Source: DATAES01 sp036257895 (lineage in GTDB: Bacteria; Actinomycetota; Acidimicrobiia; Acidimicrobiales; JACDCH01). Taken from it: 14,892 nucleotides of DNA. The position numbers were made by a program, and so were the translations under genes. The notes under the pieces are model-generated. The model saw only the letters and a program-made list of their open reading frames with translations. It did no database searches and had not been told where the DNA came from. This document shows, one piece after another, positions 1 to 6,968 of the stretch (the first letter of the stretch is position 1; the number at the start of each line of letters is the position of its first letter). Where the stretch lies: NCBI GenBank assembly GCA_036257895.1, contig DATAES010000271.1:1-14892 (forward strand). Reading direction: 5' to 3'.

Positions 1-71
1 CCCGCCGCTGCGAAGCGGGCTGCCAACGGCCGTGTCTCCTCGAGAATGGGCGCGAGCTCTTCTTTGATCAA
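1..71 (-). CDS. 5' end of a minus-strand gene cut by the left edge, possibly CCA tRNA nucleotidyltransferase (pcnA)
   Basis: After the deacetylase stop the same frame continues open to the window edge. The first usable start codon is a TTG at 71. The visible peptide begins LIKEELAPILEETRPLAARF and ends AAAG. This resembles the N-terminal helix that precedes the nucleotidyltransferase core in actinobacterial poly(A) polymerase/CCA-adding enzymes (usually followed by a VGGxVRD motif, which would lie outside the window). Supporting context is that pcnA is the gene at this position in the Mycobacterium origin-proximal block (Rv3907c), on the opposite strand from Rv3909. Only about 23 residues are visible, so the assignment is tentative. 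The reading frame itself is more secure than the name. The gap to the upstream deacetylase stop is about 21 nt, so the two may be co-transcribed. Confidence 0.4.
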   Translation of the reverse strand, partial: MIKEELAPILEETRPLAARFAAA

Positions 72-92
72 TGCGTCGACGCCCGCAGACCC

Positions 93-1106
93 TCAAGCAT
101 CGAGCGCTCGGTCTCGAACCTTCCGCGCGGCGGCAGGGATCTCGTGTCCGGGACCGCCCGATGTCGAGGCTTCGGCCCGATACGCGGCGCCGGCCAGCGC
201 ACCGAGACATGCGGCTGTCGAGTCGGCCAAAGCATCGAGGTCGTAGCCGCCTTCGAGGAATGCGACGACCCGGCCCGGATCGACCAGCCGACTCAGCCGA
301 GCAGTGATGTCCCCGAAGTCGCCACTCGACAGACCCAACCCGGTCAACGGATCACAGCGATGGGCGTCGAACCCGGCTGAGAGGAGCAGCCAGTTCGGTT
401 GCCAGGTTTCCGCCAACGGACCGACCACTTCGTCGATCGCCGAGAGATAGACGTCACCGGTCGCGCCCGCAGGCAGTGGAAAGTTGACCGTCGAGCCGCG
501 ACCCTCCCCCGACCCGATCTCGTCGAGGTCTCCGGTCCCGGGGTACAGGGGCCACTCGTGCATCGACACGTAGAGCACCCGCGCGTCGGCGTAGAACACA
601 TCCTGCGTGCCGTTGCCATGATGCGCGTCGAAGTCCACGATCAGCACGCGCTCACCTCGTTGCGCGAGCGCAGCGGCGGTCACCGCCACATTGTTGAGCA
701 AGCAGAAGCCCATCGAGCGATTGGCCAATGCATGGTGGCCCGGGGGACGAACCGCACAGAACGCGGACGTGCCCATTCCGGCATCGAGTTGCTCGACCGC
801 GGTCAAACCTGCACCCGCAGCGAGCACCGCCACGTCGTAGGAGTCGGGACTTGCACCCGTGTCCGGGTCGATGCGACCGCCACCCGCCGAGCAAAAGCGC
901 TGCACCGCGTCGAGATAGGCGGCCGGATGGATCAACTCCAGCTCGTCCCGGGTCGCCGGCCTCGGGTCGATTGCGACCAACGCGTCGCCGACGCCGGCGC
1001 GCCGCACCCCTTCGAACACCGCCTCGAGTCGTGCGGGCCGCTCCGGGTGTCGAGCGCCGGCGACATGATCGAGGTACCGGGCATGGGTCAGGAACAGGAC
1101 CGACAC
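93..1106 (-). CDS. Histone deacetylase superfamily (AcuC/HDAC-like) deacetylase
   Basis: Predicted 337-residue zinc hydrolase of the arginase/deacetylase fold, cytoplasmic. Family members remove acetyl groups from lysines or polyamines. The whole motif set is present: HPERPARL near residues 20-27, PPGHHA at 121-126 with the His pair (124, 125) that acts as general base, GFCLLNN at 133-139, DFDAHHGNGTQ from 158 with zinc ligands Asp160 and His162, SAGFDAH from 243 with the third ligand Asp247, and LEGGYDL with the catalytic Tyr288. Nothing needed for catalysis is missing. The start chosen is GTG at 1106, because the family usually begins a few residues before the xxTH...H motif and a TACTGT element lies 8 nt upstream. 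The frame stays open to 1316, but that part overlaps the divergent gene. The substrate is unknown. The divergent GNAT gene suggests a protein or small-molecule acetylation pair, which is inference. Confidence 0.9.
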   Translation of the reverse strand: MSVLFLTHARYLDHVAGARHPERPARLEAVFEGVRRAGVGDALVAIDPRPATRDELELIHPAAYLDAVQRFCSAGGGRIDPDTGASPDSYDVAVLAAGAGLTAVEQLDAGMGTSAFCAVRPPGHHALANRSMGFCLLNNVAVTAAALAQRGERVLIVDFDAHHGNGTQDVFYADARVLYVSMHEWPLYPGTGDLDEIGSGEGRGSTVNFPLPAGATGDVYLSAIDEVVGPLAETWQPNWLLLSAGFDAHRCDPLTGLGLSSGDFGDITARLSRLVDPGRVVAFLEGGYDLDALADSTAACLGALAGAAYRAEASTSGGPGHEIPAAARKVRDRALDA

Positions 1107-1114
1107 GAGGCCCG

Positions 1115-1120
1115 ACAGTA
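1115..1120 (-). promoter_or_regulatory. Putative -10 element (TACTGT) for the deacetylase gene, leaderless
   Basis: Read on the minus strand, TACTGT lies 8 nt before the GTG at 1106. This fits an actinobacterial TAnnnT -10 hexamer placed so that transcription begins at or next to the start codon. No Shine-Dalgarno sequence is visible before that GTG and no clear -35 hexamer is seen. Confidence 0.4.
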
Positions 1121-1154
1121 TCGGTGCGACTCCGCTTCCGGACCTTCCTGGTCC

Positions 1155-1160
1155 TAACCT
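1155..1160 (+). promoter_or_regulatory. Putative -10 element (TAACCT) for the GNAT/DUF6049 unit, leaderless
   Basis: TAACCT lies 10 nt before the ATG at 1171, with no Shine-Dalgarno between. The same hexamer at nearly the same distance precedes degV. It lies back to back with the deacetylase -10, so the two upstream promoter halves must share the roughly 34 bp between them. Confidence 0.45.
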
Positions 1161-1170
1161 CGACACCGCG

Positions 1171-1896
1171 ATGGCACCTCGCACGAGCGCCGACCTCCTA
1201 CGTTGGGGCGGAGACCGGCTCCGAGTCGGGCCGTGGCGCGGCGATGCGCATGTCGCATACATCGCGCCGCTTCCTGAGTCCGGTCCGCCGTCGATCGAGG
1301 CTGTCCGTCGGTGCACGGCGCTGCTCCGCGAGCGGGGCTACAACCAGGCCGTCACCGCCGCGCTCGCCGCATCCGAAGCGAACGCGTTCGTCGCCGCTGG
1401 CTTCAGCGTGCGCGAACGGCTGCACCTCCTGGCGCACGAGCTCGTCACGCTCGACGAGCCCAGCGCGGCCAACGCTCACGGGACGATCAGGCGCGCTCGT
1501 CGAAGCGACCGCGCCGCAGCCCTTGCGGTGGACGCAACCTCGTTCGATCCGTTCTGGCGGCTCGATCCCGCGGGTCTCGACGAGGCAGTCGACGCGACAC
1601 CCTCCAGCCGTTTCCGCGTCGTCGACGGTCCCAATGGGGTCGTCGGGTACGCCGTGTCCGGTCGGGCGGGAGCCCGCGGGTTCCTGCAACGACTCGCAGT
1701 CGACCCCGCGGCGCGGCGCCACGGCCACGGCAGCGCGCTCGTGCTCGACGGGCTTCGGTGGATGAAGCGGCGCGGGGCGGCGCGCGCAATGGTCAACACG
1801 CAGGAGCGCAACACCGAGGCGCTGCGGCTGTACGAACGACTCGGATTCCACCTCCAACCCGGCGGCCTCGCCGTGCTGCACACCGTCCTGACGTGA
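1171..1896 (+). CDS. GNAT-family N-acetyltransferase with a degenerate N-terminal half-domain
   Basis: Predicted 241-residue acetyl-CoA-dependent acetyltransferase. The C-terminal domain (about residues 105-241) is a recognisable GNAT. It has the central strand FLQRLAVDPAARRHGHGSAL, which matches the family acetyl-CoA pyrophosphate loop (Q/RxxGxG/A form, here RRHGHGSA), and the closing signature NTEALRLYERLGF. The N-terminal part (about residues 45-90) looks like a worn copy of the second half of a GNAT domain (EANAFVAAGF), without an acetyl-CoA loop. The protein could therefore be a shortened tandem GNAT, as in MshD, but it is too short and too diverged to be called MshD. ATG at 1171 is chosen because it follows a TAACCT element. 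The stop overlaps the next start (GTGA), indicating translational coupling with the DUF6049-like gene. The substrate is unknown; RimI-like protein acetylation is one possibility. Confidence 0.8.
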   Translation: MAPRTSADLLRWGGDRLRVGPWRGDAHVAYIAPLPESGPPSIEAVRRCTALLRERGYNQAVTAALAASEANAFVAAGFSVRERLHLLAHELVTLDEPSAANAHGTIRRARRSDRAAALAVDATSFDPFWRLDPAGLDEAVDATPSSRFRVVDGPNGVVGYAVSGRAGARGFLQRLAVDPAARRHGHGSALVLDGLRWMKRRGAARAMVNTQERNTEALRLYERLGFHLQPGGLAVLHTVLT

Positions 1897-3890
1897 GACG
1901 AGTCGCCAAGTCGTTCTGGGCGGCCGCGTGTGTCCTCAGCGCTGTGTGCTGGATGGCGCCGCTCGCGTCCGGAACGCCAACGGTCGGTGCGCAGACCACC
2001 AGAACCGACATCCTCGGGCTGATCAGCCAGACGCCTGTCGTCGAACCCGATGCTGATCTGATCATCCGCCTGCGCGTGACCGGTGCCCCGAGCGGCGCAA
2101 CGATCCGTGTCGACGTGCACGGCCGCGTGCCGACGCGCACGGACTTCCAGGCGTCGCTGCAGGGACGGAACCTGCGGCCGTCGGTTGGCAGTCCGACCAT
2201 CGTGCCCGCCGCGCCTGACGCCTCCGGCACCGTCGTGGTCTCTGTCGCAACACGCGACACGCAGAGCACGACGTCGCCGGACTCGCAGCGTCCGACCATC
2301 CGCATCACCGAGGGCGTATTCCCCGTGACGATCGCATTGCTCGACGGTCGGACGACGATCCAGCAGCTGCTCACGTACATGGTGCGCCTCCCGGCGGGCC
2401 GCCAGTACGGACCGCTCGGCGTCGCCGTCGTGCTGCCTCTGGGGGGCCCACCGGCGTTGCAGCCCGACGGAACCGTTGCCCTCGACGACGACACCAAGCA
2501 AGCGGCGGTGAACTCGTCGGCGGTGCTGTCGGCCCGCAACGACGTGCCGTTGACGATCGCGGCGACGCCCGAGACAGTGGACGCGCTCGATCAGGCGACG
2601 ATCGAGGCTGCGAGGACCGCCGTCTCCGGTCGAGAGCTCACCTCGATGCCGTATGTGCGCCTTCATCCGAATGAGTGGATCGCCAGTGACCTCGACAGCG
2701 CGCTCGGTCAACAGTTCGACCGCGGAAGCCGTTCGCTCGCCACGGCTCTCGCACCGCCGGCACCGTCGGTCTTCGTCGCGGACAACCAACTCACATCCGA
2801 GACAGCACGGTTCCTTCACGGGCGCGGCATCACGTCCATGGTCGTCCCCGACGACGCGCTGAGTGGCCTCGACCTGCGCGTCTTCAACCGCACGCTCACG
2901 CAGCCGTTCGTTTTGCGGGACAGCGACGGTGTCGAAGCCGTCGCGGCAGACAGCGCGCTCGCTACGCATCTGGGGTCGACTGGCGACCCGGTGATCGACG
3001 CCAATCATCTCGTTGCGGATCTGTCGGTCCTGTACTTCGACGACCCTCCTGATCAGCGCGCCGCAACGTTCGTGCTCCCCGAGGACCGGCCAATCGATTC
3101 GCGGTTCCTCGACGCGCTGCTCACCGCGCTGAGTCCGACAGTCAACCGCATCCTTCGGCCCATGACGTTGTCAACGATCTTCAACACCGTGCCGGTCGTC
3201 GGGACTCGCGGCGAGGTCAAGGGCAGCGACGCTCCCCTGACCCGGAGCCTCGAACCGAAACCCTCCGAGGATCTGAGCAGCTTCGCTCGCCGGCTTGGCA
3301 CAACCGAGGGGGAGCTTGCCGCGTACAGGACGTCGGTCGTTGCGCCGAACCCGCGGCCCGACGAGTTCGAACGCCGCGCGCTCGTCGCCGGTGCCAACGG
3401 TCTCTCGGACGAACAGCGCTCCTCCTACCTCGACGGTACCGGCGACGCAGTGCACGGCGAACTCGACAAGATCGACGCGCCACCCAGGCAGACGATCAGC
3501 TTCACCGCCCGTGACGGAGTGGTGTCGCTCACCTTCAAGCTGGGCACCGGCTATCCGGTCATGGTCGACTTGTTCCTCCAAGGCGGAAAGCTCGAATTCC
3601 CGGGCCACGAGGACGGGCACATTCCTCTCACGTTGACCGACGAGACGACTCGCGTCCCGATCGACGTGCGTACCCGCGCGTCCGGCGACTCCACGCTCGA
3701 TGTCACGCTGCAGACCCCAGATGGCGGACTGGTCATCGACCGGACCCGCGTGACAGTGCGTTCCACGGCGTTCTCCGGTGTCGGCCTCGTGCTCTCCGTC
3801 GGCGCTGGCACGTTCCTCGCCCTGTGGTGGGGTCGTCACATCGTCACCGCTCGACGCGGACGCAGTCGTCCCCGACACGCGGCAACCTGA
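1893..3890 (+). CDS. Secreted, C-terminally anchored DUF6049-family protein (Rv3909-like)
   Basis: Predicted 665-residue envelope protein of unknown biochemical function. The N-terminus is a signal peptide: basic residues (RRVAK), a hydrophobic stretch at about 8-26, and a likely cleavage region before about residue 34 (VGAQ). A long, largely beta-rich extracytoplasmic part follows. Near the C-terminus is one membrane span (about 629-646, GVGLVLSVGAG and following), ending in a basic cytoplasmic tail (RRGRSRPRH). This architecture, and the position just upstream of the MurJ/kinase-sigM-trxB block, match mycobacterial Rv3909 (DUF6049). The frame is open from 1311, but the sensible start is GTG at 1893. 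It overlaps the GNAT stop in a GTGA junction and places the signal peptide at the N-terminus. It is somewhat shorter than Rv3909 (about 800 residues). It probably acts in wall assembly together with its neighbours; that is inference from conserved linkage only. Confidence 0.75.
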   Translation: MRRVAKSFWAAACVLSAVCWMAPLASGTPTVGAQTTRTDILGLISQTPVVEPDADLIIRLRVTGAPSGATIRVDVHGRVPTRTDFQASLQGRNLRPSVGSPTIVPAAPDASGTVVVSVATRDTQSTTSPDSQRPTIRITEGVFPVTIALLDGRTTIQQLLTYMVRLPAGRQYGPLGVAVVLPLGGPPALQPDGTVALDDDTKQAAVNSSAVLSARNDVPLTIAATPETVDALDQATIEAARTAVSGRELTSMPYVRLHPNEWIASDLDSALGQQFDRGSRSLATALAPPAPSVFVADNQLTSETARFLHGRGITSMVVPDDALSGLDLRVFNRTLTQPFVLRDSDGVEAVAADSALATHLGSTGDPVIDANHLVADLSVLYFDDPPDQRAATFVLPEDRPIDSRFLDALLTALSPTVNRILRPMTLSTIFNTVPVVGTRGEVKGSDAPLTRSLEPKPSEDLSSFARRLGTTEGELAAYRTSVVAPNPRPDEFERRALVAGANGLSDEQRSSYLDGTGDAVHGELDKIDAPPRQTISFTARDGVVSLTFKLGTGYPVMVDLFLQGGKLEFPGHEDGHIPLTLTDETTRVPIDVRTRASGDSTLDVTLQTPDGGLVIDRTRVTVRSTAFSGVGLVLSVGAGTFLALWWGRHIVTARRGRSRPRHAAT

Positions 3891-3943
3891 CTTGGCTCGC
3901 GACGATGCGCGGTGCCAGGCAGACCGCTAGGGCCGGCTGGTTC

Positions 3944-3949
3944 TAACCT
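3944..3949 (+). promoter_or_regulatory. Putative -10 element (TAACCT) for degV, leaderless
   Basis: TAACCT sits 9 nt before the ATG at 3959 in a 68-bp spacer, with no Shine-Dalgarno sequence. It is identical to the element before the GNAT gene, which supports a shared promoter type. It suggests that degV starts a new transcript rather than only being read through from the DUF6049-like gene. Confidence 0.45.
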
Positions 3950-3958
3950 GCCCTACCC

Positions 3959-4807
3959 ATGGCCGTTCGCATCGTCACCGACAGCTCCTGCGACCTGTCT
4001 GCGGACGAAGCCGACCAACTCGAGATCAGCATCGTCCCGCTCACGATTCGGTTCGGCGCCGACGAGTTCACCGACAGAGTGGACCTCAGCGTCGGCGACT
4101 TCTACCGACGACTGGCCGAGTCCGAACAGCTTCCCGAGACTGCAGCCCCGTCGCCCGGCGCGTTCGAGACCGCCTTCCGAGCTGCGGCCGACGCGGGTGC
4201 CGACGCGGTGGTCTGCATCAATTTGTCGTCAGACCTGTCCGCCACGCTGCAATCCGCGCTGACGGCGGCAAAGGCGTTCGAAGGAACGCTCGATGTACGT
4301 GTCGTGGACTCGCGTTCGATCACCTTGGGTCTCGGTTCGCAGGTGATCGCCGCGGCGGAGGCGGCCCGCGACGGTCGGAGCGCCGACGAGATCGTCGAGA
4401 TGGTGGAAGACATGGCGTCGCGCACGCACGTGCTCGGAGCACTCGACACACTGGAGAACTTGAAGAAGGGTGGCCGCATCGGCGGTGCACAAGCGCTGCT
4501 CGGAAACCTCCTGTCGATCAAGCCCCTGATCGATGTCAGCACCGGACGCGTCGAGGAAGCCGGCAAGGCGCGGACGCGCAAGAAGGCACTCCAGTGGATG
4601 GCATCCCGTTTGCTCGAAGAACCCGCCGTCGAGCGGCTGTCCATCGCCCACGGCGAGGCCCCGGACCTCGACGAATTCCTCGGACTCATAGCGTCGCGCT
4701 ACCCGCGCGACGAGTTGCGCATCGGCGTGATCGGCGCCGTGATCGGTACGCATGCAGGACCCCGCGTCATGGGGGTGACGTGGCAACGACCGCCCGGGGC
4801 GACATGA
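3959..4807 (+). CDS. DegV family fatty-acid-binding protein
   Basis: Predicted 282-residue cytoplasmic protein of the DegV fold, whose members bind a single fatty acid (FakB-type partners of the fatty acid kinase FakA in Firmicutes). Visible family features are the N-terminal VTDSSCDL (residues 6-13), IVPLTIRFG (25-33), PSPGAFE (64-70, the usual TSQPSPG loop here reading TAAPSPG), a central SSDLS segment (about 89-93), and the ENLKKGGRIGG motif (about 163-173). The Cys-Asp pair and the GGRI motif are as expected, so lipid binding is likely. The length is normal for the family. It occupies the slot where MurJ is found in related origin-proximal blocks. No fatty acid kinase is visible in the window. 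The kinase gene follows after 36 nt. Confidence 0.88.
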   Translation: MAVRIVTDSSCDLSADEADQLEISIVPLTIRFGADEFTDRVDLSVGDFYRRLAESEQLPETAAPSPGAFETAFRAAADAGADAVVCINLSSDLSATLQSALTAAKAFEGTLDVRVVDSRSITLGLGSQVIAAAEAARDGRSADEIVEMVEDMASRTHVLGALDTLENLKKGGRIGGAQALLGNLLSIKPLIDVSTGRVEEAGKARTRKKALQWMASRLLEEPAVERLSIAHGEAPDLDEFLGLIASRYPRDELRIGVIGAVIGTHAGPRVMGVTWQRPPGAT

Positions 4808-4827
4808 ACCCCGACGGCTCGTCCGCC

Positions 4828-4833
4828 TACGTT
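4828..4833 (+). promoter_or_regulatory. Putative -10 element (TACGTT) for the Ser/Thr kinase gene, leaderless
   Basis: TACGTT lies 10 nt before the GTG at 4844, inside the 36-bp degV-kinase spacer. No Shine-Dalgarno is visible, because the nearest bases are a C-run. The geometry is the same as at the GNAT and degV starts. Confidence 0.4.
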
Positions 4834-4843
4834 TGCCCCCGTC

Positions 4844-6391
4844 GTGACTAACCGCCCCTCACTCGACTCGCTCACCGGTCGGATCATCGGCGGGCGATAT
4901 CGCCTCGACCGTCTGATTGCGACCGGCGGCATGGCCCAGGTGTGGGAGGCGACCGACGAGACGCTGGCCCGCAAGGTCGCCGTGAAGCTGCTGCATCCGC
5001 ATCTGGCGGCGGACGACTCGTTCGTCGAGCGGTTCCGACGCGAGGCTGTGGCCGCGGCTCGTCTGTCGCACGCGTCCATCGTCTCGATCTACGACACGTG
5101 TTCGGACGGAGACGTCGAAGCGATCGTGATGGAACTCGTCCACGGTTCGACGTTGCGCGACTACCTCAACGAACACGGACCGCTCGAGCCCGGACAAGCG
5201 GCCGCGATCCTCGCAGAGGTCGCCGGCGCGCTCGACACCGCTCACCGCGGAGGCGTGGTTCACCGGGACATCAAGCCGGCCAACATCCTGCTGTCGACGG
5301 ATGGACGAGTTCTCGTCGCCGACTTCGGAATCGCAAAGGCGGGGAGCGATCTCACCGCGACGAACACCACGCTCGGCACCGCGAAGTACCTCGCACCCGA
5401 GCAGGTCGAGGGCGGCGCCGTCGACGCTCGTACCGACGTGTACGCGCTCGGGGTCGTGCTCTACGAAGCGCTGTGCGGTCGTGCTCCGTTCGTCGCCGAC
5501 ACCGAAGCCGCGACCGCGCTCGCTCGTCTCTACCAAGCGCCGATGCGACCGCGGAATGTGCGGGCGGGCATTCCGAAGCCGCTCGAGGATGTGACGATGC
5601 GAGCGCTCGCGCGCGATCCGGACGGACGTTTTCCGTCGGCTGACGCATTTCGAGCGGCGCTCCTCGCCGCTGGACGGTCCTCCCCTGCTCCCCCGGTGGT
5701 ACCGGCCGACACGAGCGGGACCGATCCCACGGCCGCGGTGTTTCCACCCGTCCCCGTGCGCGACGCCACGCCAGCCAGCGCCCCGCCACCGGCGTTCGTA
5801 CGAACCGAGCGCGGGTGGCTGGTACCTACGCTGGTGATCATCCTCGTGGCCACGGCGTTGATCGTTGCGCTCGGGCTGCTCAGCGGAAAGCGAAAGGGCG
5901 GCGCGTCGAGCACCGGCACCACCGCGTCCGGCGGCACGGTCGCGATCGCGTCGGCGGAGGCGTTCGATCCCCCTCCGGGCAACGGGCAGGAGAACAACAC
6001 CGACGTCGGGAAGACCGTGGACGGCGACTCGAGCACGGTGTGGCAGACCGAGGGCTACAACAGCCGGTCCTTCGGACGGTTGAAACCGGGCGTCGGCATT
6101 GCCCTCGCCCTCGACAAGTCCGCAGCACTCGGCACTTTGTCCGTCGAGTCGCCCAGCAATGACTGGTCGGCTCAGGTCTTCGTCAGCGGCAACACACACC
6201 CTGACCTCCATGGTTGGGGCGATCCGGTCGCATCCAAGGATCACATCACCGCCGGCACGACGACCTTCGACCTCGGCGGTCGCAGCGGTGCGGCGGTCCT
6301 CGTCTGGATCACGGATCTGGGCGATGGCTCCGGCGACTCTTCCGATCGAATCCACGCCCAGATCGCCGAGCTCAGCATCAAGGCGAAGTAG
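4844..6391 (+). CDS. Membrane Ser/Thr protein kinase with extracellular MviN-type C-terminal domain
   Basis: Predicted 515-residue receptor-like Hanks kinase. The kinase domain covers about residues 15-275: glycine loop IATGGMAQVW (25-34), VAVK with Lys48, the helix-C Glu67, HRDIKPAN (140-147) with Asp142 and Asn147, DFG (160-162), an activation segment with TNTTLGT (173-179), and APE (185-187). All catalytic residues are intact, so it should be active. A Pro/Ala-rich juxtamembrane linker (about 278-322) leads to one membrane span (about 325-346). A secreted domain of about 150 residues follows, containing TVDGDSSTVWQTEGY and LKPGVGIALAL. This resembles the discoidin-like C-terminal domain of mycobacterial MviN (Rv3910), where it follows a pseudokinase fused to MurJ. 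The start GTG at 4844 is set by the TACGTT element and by the distance to the glycine loop. It likely senses the wall or a sugar ligand and phosphorylates cytoplasmic targets, possibly the CwlM-like protein; this last point is inference. Confidence 0.88.
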   Translation: MTNRPSLDSLTGRIIGGRYRLDRLIATGGMAQVWEATDETLARKVAVKLLHPHLAADDSFVERFRREAVAAARLSHASIVSIYDTCSDGDVEAIVMELVHGSTLRDYLNEHGPLEPGQAAAILAEVAGALDTAHRGGVVHRDIKPANILLSTDGRVLVADFGIAKAGSDLTATNTTLGTAKYLAPEQVEGGAVDARTDVYALGVVLYEALCGRAPFVADTEAATALARLYQAPMRPRNVRAGIPKPLEDVTMRALARDPDGRFPSADAFRAALLAAGRSSPAPPVVPADTSGTDPTAAVFPPVPVRDATPASAPPPAFVRTERGWLVPTLVIILVATALIVALGLLSGKRKGGASSTGTTASGGTVAIASAEAFDPPPGNGQENNTDVGKTVDGDSSTVWQTEGYNSRSFGRLKPGVGIALALDKSAALGTLSVESPSNDWSAQVFVSGNTHPDLHGWGDPVASKDHITAGTTTFDLGGRSGAAVLVWITDLGDGSGDSSDRIHAQIAELSIKAK

Positions 6392-6394
6392 CCT
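6389..6394 (+). promoter_or_regulatory. Possible -10 element (TAGCCT) overlapping the kinase stop, before the sigma factor
   Basis: The kinase stop codon TAG forms the first half of TAGCCT, which lies 7 nt before an ATC at 6402. This is the spacing seen at the other apparently leaderless genes here. It is weak evidence on its own, since any TAG followed by nnT would match, but it bears on how the sigma gene starts. Confidence 0.25.
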
Positions 6395-6401
6395 CCGGCC
6401 C

Positions 6402-6968
6402 ATCAGCGGACCGGACGACGCCGCACTCGTCGCCGCCGCTCGGGCGGGTGACTTCGCAGCGCTCGACGAACTGCTGCGCCGGCACCACGATCGCTTGTAC
6501 CGGCTGTGTCGACGCATGACCGGCAACGATGCCGACGCTCTCGATGCGACGCAGGAGGCGCTGCTCGCTGTCGTTCGCGGGCTGCCGCGGTTCGACGGAC
6601 GTTCGTCGTTCTCGACGTGGTCCTACCGCGTTGCCACCAATGCCTGTCTGGACGAGCTACGCCGGCGACGTCGCCGGCCCGTCCCGGTGGACGAGCTGAC
6701 AATGCCGCCAGGTGGTCCGGACGACGTCGCAGGTGAGGTCACCGACCGGCTCGCGCTCGACGGCGCCCTCGCAAGTCTCCCAGTCGAGTTCCGGGCGGCT
6801 GTCGTGCTGCGCGACGTCTGCGCGCTCGACTACGCAGAGATCGCAGAGGTCCTCGGCGTTCCGCCCGGTACGGTCCGCTCGAGAATCGCACGCGGACGCG
6901 CCGCTGTCGCGGCCCACCTGGCCGGGAACCCAGAGTCCGCTGACGATCGTCAGAACCCCAGACCATGA
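6402..6968 (+). CDS. sigM: ECF RNA polymerase sigma factor, SigM-like
   Basis: Predicted extracytoplasmic-function sigma-70 factor of about 188 residues. Region 2 lies at about residues 16-92, with the core-binding and -10 recognition segment DALDATQEALLAVVRG (45-60) and FSTWSYRVATNACLDELRRR (70-89). Region 4 lies at about 118-173, with SLPVEFRAAVVLRDV and the helix-turn-helix YAEIAEVLGVPPGTVRSRI. The name follows gene order (kinase/MviN - sigM - anti-sigma - trxB) and family features. The start is a problem: between the kinase stop and the conserved domain there is no ATG, GTG or TTG in frame. The position given assumes an ATC start at 6402. The alternatives are ATG at 6324, overlapping the kinase by 68 nt and adding 26 residues unlike the family, or internal TTG 6495 or ATG 6516, which would destroy region 2. 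The stop overlaps the next gene (ATGA), as usual for a sigma/anti-sigma pair. Confidence 0.82.
   Translation: MSGPDDAALVAAARAGDFAALDELLRRHHDRLYRLCRRMTGNDADALDATQEALLAVVRGLPRFDGRSSFSTWSYRVATNACLDELRRRRRRPVPVDELTMPPGGPDDVAGEVTDRLALDGALASLPVEFRAAVVLRDVCALDYAEIAEVLGVPPGTVRSRIARGRAAVAAHLAGNPESADDRQNPRP

Noticed and set aside
1311..1892. N-terminal extension of the DUF6049-like frame upstream of GTG 1893
   Set aside because: It overlaps the GNAT gene entirely, is Arg-rich and would bury the signal peptide inside the protein.
1476..3008. A 510-codon minus-strand open frame opposite the GNAT and DUF6049-like genes
   Set aside because: Low-complexity, Arg-rich translation with no motif; the plus-strand genes have clear domains, a signal peptide and a coupled GTGA junction.
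4426..4431. CACGTG core inside degV as a possible second parS
   Set aside because: The flanks (cgcacgCACGTGctcgg) do not match the GTTTC/GAAAC arms; it is a chance hexamer in coding DNA.
4859..6526. A 555-codon open frame on the minus strand opposite the kinase gene
   Set aside because: It is a GC-rich antisense shadow: the product is Arg/Gly/His-rich with no domain, while the plus strand encodes a complete kinase.
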